A stretch of DNA of 29,488 nucleotides from Fidelibacterota bacterium (lineage in GTDB: Bacteria; Marinisomatota; Marinisomatia; Marinisomatales; TCS55), in the NCBI GenBank assembly GCA_004124535.1, contig SCKQ01000025.1, positions 1 to 29,488 of the forward strand, in the 5' to 3' direction. Below the pieces are notes generated by a model. That model was not told the origin of the DNA, did no database searches, and saw only the letters and a list, made by a program, of their open reading frames with translations. Positions 25,334 through 29,488 of this stretch are shown piece by piece (within the stretch, counting starts at the first letter, position 1; every line of letters starts with the position of its first letter). The position numbers were made by a program, and so were the translations under genes.

Positions 25334-26211
25334 GCGGTTGATCTTAAAAACGGTCGGGTTAAACATGTGGGTCCCCCAGCGCCTTTCAGTGAAATTTCTG
25401 ATCCATCATAGGTATGAACTTTCACTTTTTCCGCTTCTAATCTGCCTTGTGTGACAGGGTTTCCCTCAATCATGATGCATTTTCGTGGTGTCACTGCCAA
25501 AACGTCGCAGCCCATTGAATTGTATTCTTCATCGGGAACTTCCAGCAGTTTGATACCTTTATTGATCAAATATTGGCGAAAAGAAACTGGAAGCAAACGG
25601 GAATAGACCAGATAAAGATCATGGTCAATAGGACTCACATTGCTCATAAGATGCAGGCATCTATCAGGACCGTTCCAGTGAGGAAGTGGTACTGAAATTA
25701 CTTCATTTACCAACTTGCCCAACAATTCCCTGAATTGCCGGATACCCTCGGCGTTAGAACGGTAGCCCTCCCCAACGGCCACGGTGTATTCATCAATCCA
25801 CACCACATCTCCACCTTCCAATATGCCTGGGCTTATAATTCTGCCAAGAATTGGAATATTGATCGATTTAAAATAGGCTTCCATTGTACCCGGTTCCGAT
25901 AATCGTTCTTTTTCCCTCATGGCACATAGGATTGCACCACCATTAGAAATGATACAGGGATCATGGGTGTATATTGAATCAAGGAACGTGGATTCATCTC
26001 CGGGAAGAAAATGCACATCAGCACCAGATGATTCTAGCAGATCTTTGAAGGATTCATAATCTGCAAGTGCTTTCTCGAAATTTGGGACTCCGGTATAATT
26101 GAGTTGCGTTGATTGATGATTAACAGTGGTTTGATTTTGATAAGCATCCCTTGGATGCTTGATCAGGACCTTGCAAAGGGGATCCACCATGTTTTGACAG
26201 CCAAAATTCAT
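25330..26211 (-). CDS. Amidinotransferase-fold hydrolase, dimethylargininase (DDAH)-like
   Basis: This 293-aa pentein-fold enzyme has the guanidino-acting residues in order: Asp84 in YTHDPCI, Glu132 in LEGGDVVWID, Arg151 and Asn153 in GYRSNAEG, His187 in CLHLMSNV, and the nucleophile Cys283 in GGPTCLTRPF. Such enzymes hydrolyse the guanidino group of (methyl)arginines to citrulline, releasing ammonia, methylamine or dimethylamine. Arginine deiminases and related hydrolases share the same core, so the exact substrate is uncertain. It is the first gene of a four-gene overlapping operon. An internal ATG at 26187 (MVDPLCKV) is an alternative start; neither start has a clear ribosome site. Confidence 0.8.
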   Translation of the reverse strand: MNFGCQNMVDPLCKVLIKHPRDAYQNQTTVNHQSTQLNYTGVPNFEKALADYESFKDLLESSGADVHFLPGDESTFLDSIYTHDPCIISNGGAILCAMREKERLSEPGTMEAYFKSINIPILGRIISPGILEGGDVVWIDEYTVAVGEGYRSNAEGIRQFRELLGKLVNEVISVPLPHWNGPDRCLHLMSNVSPIDHDLYLVYSRLLPVSFRQYLINKGIKLLEVPDEEYNSMGCDVLAVTPRKCIMIEGNPVTQGRLEAEKVKVHTYDGSEISLKGAGGPTCLTRPFLRSTA

Positions 26212-26272
26212 ATAAAGTATGTTTTATTCTATTGCACCTATTTAATGTATTAATGTGAAATATATTTATAAA

Positions 26273-27631
26273 CTATGTTTCAAGTTGAACTGATTCTGGA
26301 TATTCATCCTTAGCAATTTGGAGAAAGCGCATGATGGTCATACGTTTTTCTATTATTTGAAAAATAATTGATCTCTTCTGGTAAAAAATGGAGAGAAATT
26401 TAACATGCTGTCTGTATTTATTTATGCTTTTACTATAATACAAGGCAAAATTTCCACTGGGTATCAGGCTGATAGTAAATATTCCCACCCATAAGAGACC
26501 ACGAGTTAAGTACCACACAATTCCGATTCCGAACCCATAATAAACAATAAAAAAGACCATACCGTTCATCATTTTCCAACTGGCTTCTTCTACTTGAAAA
26601 TCATGAAACCATTTGATAATCAAGCGCGGCAGTTTATAAGAGGGATAATTTGTTAAGATTCCCCACATAAATAATGGAAAACCTGCGATAAGGAATAGGA
26701 TAGTTTTAGTTCGATTCCAGCCTCGTTTCTTTTGTCTTGCCGGATCGAGAAACTCGTCCCGAATATTGAGTTCTTTAAGAAGGCTCAGATAGTTTTTTAA
26801 TTTTTCTCGAAATTGGGTCACTTTCTCAGGATTTTTATCCTGATACCACTTCACAGCATTTGTCAGCATTTTTGTAATTAAAAAATCATCTTTTTTATTA
26901 TCCAGTTCCAGCCCCATTTCAGTCATTAATTCCATCTTATAGATCAACTCCAGACCTTCAACGATATCCTTTATTTCTTCTGTTGGAATATAATTGGTCA
27001 GTTTGTTTAATGCTGTTTCGATGTTTTCTGTTATTTTGCGCACTGTTGCAAATTGGTCATTCCGATATTCCTCTTCAAAATCAGCAAGACGTATAGGATT
27101 TCCGAAGCGGACCATTACGTCACTGCGAAACCGCAATAGATCAGAGTAACTCAGTCCTATAGGAATAATTACAACATCTAATGAAAAATTATTTTTTACC
27201 TCTGCTCCAAAACCAATCCTGGCCGTACCGGTTTTGATTTTTTCAAGAACCCGCTTCCCTTTTGATATCCCTTCTGGGAAAATAAGAAAAGCGCCATTTT
27301 TTTCAAGAATTTCATATCCTTTTTCAAAGGTGTCCCGATTTTTGTCCATATTGGTTTGATCATCAATCTTTCGATATATTGGAACCAGGTTCAGCTTTGT
27401 AAGGATCTTCTTTTTAAGGTTGGTATTAAAAATTGTTATCTTAGTGAAAAAATGAAGAGTTCTAGGACAAAACGTTCCAGCAATAAGTGGATCCATAAAA
27501 AAATTAGGGTGATTTGCCACAAAAATAACCGGCCCATCGATTAAAGCCATCTCTTTGTTTTCTACAGTGACCGTATTAAAAAAGAGTTTTATCGCAAATA
27601 ATGCAATTCGGTGAAAAAACGAATAAAGCAC
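26273..27631 (-). CDS. Lysophospholipid/glycerol-3-phosphate acyltransferase with C-terminal membrane region, Gpt2/PlsC-like
   Basis: The 452-aa protein starts at GTG. The acyltransferase motifs are FVANHPNFFMDPL (His41 and Asp47, with five residues between them instead of the four of PlsC, as in yeast Gpt2/Sct1-type enzymes) and LIFPEGISKG at about 116-125. A long helical stretch follows, and then 2-3 membrane segments in the last 140 residues. It probably acylates glycerol-3-phosphate or lysophosphatidate at the inner membrane. No ribosome site is seen before the GTG. It lies 30 bp after the PLP enzyme gene on the same strand, so it is probably co-transcribed with it. It has no obvious link to the amine cluster. 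Confidence 0.82.
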   Translation of the reverse strand: MLYSFFHRIALFAIKLFFNTVTVENKEMALIDGPVIFVANHPNFFMDPLIAGTFCPRTLHFFTKITIFNTNLKKKILTKLNLVPIYRKIDDQTNMDKNRDTFEKGYEILEKNGAFLIFPEGISKGKRVLEKIKTGTARIGFGAEVKNNFSLDVVIIPIGLSYSDLLRFRSDVMVRFGNPIRLADFEEEYRNDQFATVRKITENIETALNKLTNYIPTEEIKDIVEGLELIYKMELMTEMGLELDNKKDDFLITKMLTNAVKWYQDKNPEKVTQFREKLKNYLSLLKELNIRDEFLDPARQKKRGWNRTKTILFLIAGFPLFMWGILTNYPSYKLPRLIIKWFHDFQVEEASWKMMNGMVFFIVYYGFGIGIVWYLTRGLLWVGIFTISLIPSGNFALYYSKSINKYRQHVKFLSIFYQKRSIIFQIIEKRMTIMRFLQIAKDEYPESVQLET

Positions 27632-27661
27632 TGGTTTTTAGACAGTCTTGGGAGATCGATA

Positions 27662-28600
27662 CTACCAGGGGATATTGTCCAAATCTACATTTCCCCCAGA
27701 TAAAATCAATCCAACCTTCTTATTATTAAAAAGTCCTTTTTTACCTAATAAGGCGCCTAGAACGATCGAGCTTGATGGCTCTACCATGATTTTTAATCTC
27801 TCCCAGATCATTCGCATAGAATCTATGATCGCTTCTTCTGAAACGGGGATGATTTCATCTACCAGTTCTTGAATAATTGGGAATGTAATTGTTCCGATCT
27901 GAGCCCGCAGTCCATCAGCAATGGTATCGACTGTTTTGTTTGGAACAATTTTCCTTTCTTGCAATGATCGATAGGCATCATCAGCCTCAATCGGTTCAGC
28001 CCCATATACTTTTATATTTGGGTTCATGCCTTTAGCGGCTAAAAGTGTTCCGCTTAAAAGTCCACCGCCGCTCACTGGAGATATAATTGCATCCAGGGCA
28101 GATATATCCTCAAGTAACTCCTTAGCCGCAGTACCCTGCCCGGCAACAATTCTTTCATCATTATAAGGGTGTACCACTATAGCACTTGTTTTTTCAACCA
28201 TTTGAATAAGCGTACTCTCTCGGGACTCGTGATTCGGTTCACAGTAAATAATTTTTCCTCCATACCGTTCTACATTTTGTACTTTTATTTGCGAACTGTT
28301 ATGAGGCATAATTACCTGTACATTGGCCCCCTGCCTGGTTGCTGCTAAGGCAAGTGCTGCGCCATGATTTCCTGAAGATGTAGTGATTACTCCGCGCATT
28401 AGTTCTTCTGGTGATAACTGCAGGACTGTATTTGTGGCTCCGCGGATCTTGAAAGATCCCGCCTTTTGAAAATTATCGCATTTGAAATATAGTTTTGCTC
28501 CGGTGAGCTTATTCAAGCTTTTGCACGTCTGTATAGGTGTCCGGTGAATGAAGGGTGATATTCGGGTATGGGCTACTTTTATATTGTCCAGGGTTACCAT
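27662..28600 (-). CDS. Fold-type II PLP enzyme: serine racemase / threonine(serine) dehydratase-like
   Basis: The 312-aa protein has the PLP lysine Lys51 in SFKIRGA, SSGNHG at 75-80, the phosphate loop SGGGLLSG at 177-184 and SGGNVDLD at 301-308. It is closer to serine racemase and threo-3-hydroxyaspartate dehydratase than to IlvA: YCEPNHESRE, VHPYNDERIVAGQGT, TIADGLRAQIG, and the divalent-metal triad Glu202, Ala206, Asp208 in AEPIEADDAY. No C-terminal regulatory ACT domain is present. It could deaminate L-serine or threonine, racemise serine, or act on hydroxyaspartate. The ATG at 28600 is chosen; the TTG 18 bp upstream only extends the frame. It is divergent from the decarboxylase gene. Confidence 0.85.
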   Translation of the reverse strand: MVTLDNIKVAHTRISPFIHRTPIQTCKSLNKLTGAKLYFKCDNFQKAGSFKIRGATNTVLQLSPEELMRGVITTSSGNHGAALALAATRQGANVQVIMPHNSSQIKVQNVERYGGKIIYCEPNHESRESTLIQMVEKTSAIVVHPYNDERIVAGQGTAAKELLEDISALDAIISPVSGGGLLSGTLLAAKGMNPNIKVYGAEPIEADDAYRSLQERKIVPNKTVDTIADGLRAQIGTITFPIIQELVDEIIPVSEEAIIDSMRMIWERLKIMVEPSSSIVLGALLGKKGLFNNKKVGLILSGGNVDLDNIPW

Positions 28601-28743
28601 GCTGAAAATTAATACCAATTTATGCTACTTGTACTCGGTGTCATAGGAGGTCGAATATTTTCCAGTTTAAATTGAATTTGAGCCCGAATATAAAAACAGT
28701 TTTTTAGGACTAGTAAGTACTGGTATCTTTTTCCAGAACTATT

Positions 28744-29488
28744 ATGAAACCAAAAATGGATGAAATAACCATGAGCAAAGAAAATTCCTTACATATGTCT
28801 TCCGCAGAATTTCGAAACACAGGTTATGCGGTGATTGACTGGATCGCCGATTATTATGAAAAAGTGGATTCATATCCGGTTCTATCACAGGTTAAGCCTG
28901 GAGATATAAGATCCAGTCTTCCGGATGCACCGCCCCAAAACGGGGAATCCATGAATAAAATTATTAATGATGTGAACCAACTTATCATGCCTGGGATCAC
29001 CCATTGGCAATCACCAAACTTTTATGGTTATTTCCCCTGCAATGCAAGCGGCCCTGCGATTTTGGCTGATCTTCTTTCCAGTGGACTGGGGATCAACGGA
29101 ATGCTGTGGACTACGAGCCCAGCTTGTACAGAATTGGAAACTCATGTGCTTGATTGGCTGGCTGACATGCTGGACCTCCCCAAACACTTTAAATCCACAG
29201 GATCTGGAGGCGGAGTTATTCAGGATACAGCATCAAGTTCATCCCTATGTGCTTTAATTGCATCCAGGGAAAGAGCAACAAAAGGTAGATCTAATAAATA
29301 TGGGTGTAAAAACAAATTGACAGCATACGCATCGAACCAATCCCATTCATCTATTGAAAAAGCTGTTATAATCGCAGGTTTAGGTAAGAATAATATGCGA
29401 CTCATCGATGTGGATGAGTCTTTTGCGATGCGGTCCGAAAATTTAAAAGTACAAATAGAACAAGATATTAAAGACGGATTTACACCTG
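28744..29488 (+). CDS. Pyridoxal-dependent aromatic-amino-acid-type decarboxylase, 5' part
   Basis: The frame is open from the ATG to the right edge (248 residues), so only the N-terminal half is seen. It is a group II PLP decarboxylase: FRNTGYAVIDWIADYY near the N-terminus, then PGITHWQSPNFYGYFP, TTSPACTELETHVLDWL, and GGVIQDTASSSSLCALIAS with a following SRERA. His in SNQSHSSIEKA fits the residue that stacks on the cofactor ring. The PLP lysine lies outside the window. Candidate substrates are Trp, Phe/Tyr/DOPA or another aromatic amino acid. Starts at 28756 or 28771 (MSKENSLHMSS) are also possible. The 143-bp gap upstream (28601-28743) is AT-rich and shows no RNA gene. Confidence 0.85.
   Translation, partial: MKPKMDEITMSKENSLHMSSAEFRNTGYAVIDWIADYYEKVDSYPVLSQVKPGDIRSSLPDAPPQNGESMNKIINDVNQLIMPGITHWQSPNFYGYFPCNASGPAILADLLSSGLGINGMLWTTSPACTELETHVLDWLADMLDLPKHFKSTGSGGGVIQDTASSSSLCALIASRERATKGRSNKYGCKNKLTAYASNQSHSSIEKAVIIAGLGKNNMRLIDVDESFAMRSENLKVQIEQDIKDGFTP

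Noticed and set aside
28645..28650. AGGAGG as the ribosome site of a small gene in the divergent gap
   Set aside because: No ATG, GTG or TTG lies at a usable distance; the only frame would start at ATT and encode about 16 residues.

Overview
The window reads as a marine or aquatic member of the Fibrobacterota-Chlorobiota-Bacteroidota (FCB) group. The signs are a SusC/SusD pair, a second TonB-dependent receptor with a carboxypeptidase-regulatory-like N-domain, a secreted protein with a type IX secretion (T9SS)-like C-terminal domain, a PorV-like barrel, and AT-leaning codon use. Candidatus Marinimicrobia (SAR406) is my best guess for the phylum, but that is inference from overall gene style; no marker gene is present. 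I see no rRNA, tRNA, CRISPR array, insertion sequence or phage gene.

Layout. (1) 1-4461, plus strand: the 3' part of a SusC-like receptor, a SusD-like lipoprotein, a perfect 38-bp palindromic terminator, then an exported M28 zinc peptidase of the carboxypeptidase Q type and its own terminator. (2) 4617-10496, plus strand: a compact three-gene envelope operon (TonB receptor, secreted protein with FnIII-like and sorting domains, PorV-like protein) ending in a strong terminator. (3) 10500-15305: a sodium:solute symporter on the minus strand, divergent from a plus-strand pair made of a calcium-repeat FG-GAP/ASPIC-UnbV protein and a TPR protein. The symporter is bracketed by diverged copies of one roughly 60-bp terminator-containing sequence. 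(4) 15417-26211: a dense amine, polyamine and methyl-group catabolic island. It contains a PuuD-like hydrolase plus SpuC-like aminotransferase (minus), a PuuA-like gamma-glutamylpolyamine synthetase and two tandem homocysteine S-methyltransferase-like genes (plus), and a four-gene overlapping minus-strand operon: DDAH-like hydrolase, GcvT-like folate protein, and two PYROXD2-like FAD oxidoreductases. (5) 26273-29488: a Gpt2/PlsC-like acyltransferase and a serine racemase/threonine dehydratase-like PLP enzyme (minus), divergent from the 5' part of an aromatic-amino-acid-type PLP decarboxylase running off the right edge.

The most interesting part is region 4. The PuuA, PuuD and SpuC homologues point to polyamine use, but the usual PuuB oxidase and PuuC dehydrogenase are absent. 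Next to them are enzymes that release, oxidise or accept methyl groups. The FAD-oxidoreductase plus GcvT pairing resembles, in separate genes, the architecture of dimethylglycine/sarcosine dehydrogenase. Both tandem paralogue pairs contain one member with altered signature residues: the first methyltransferase has Ser at all three zinc-Cys positions, and the second oxidoreductase has GGGVNS in place of GxGxxG. I propose, as inference only, a system for N-methylated amine or guanidino compounds that uses paired active and divergent subunits.
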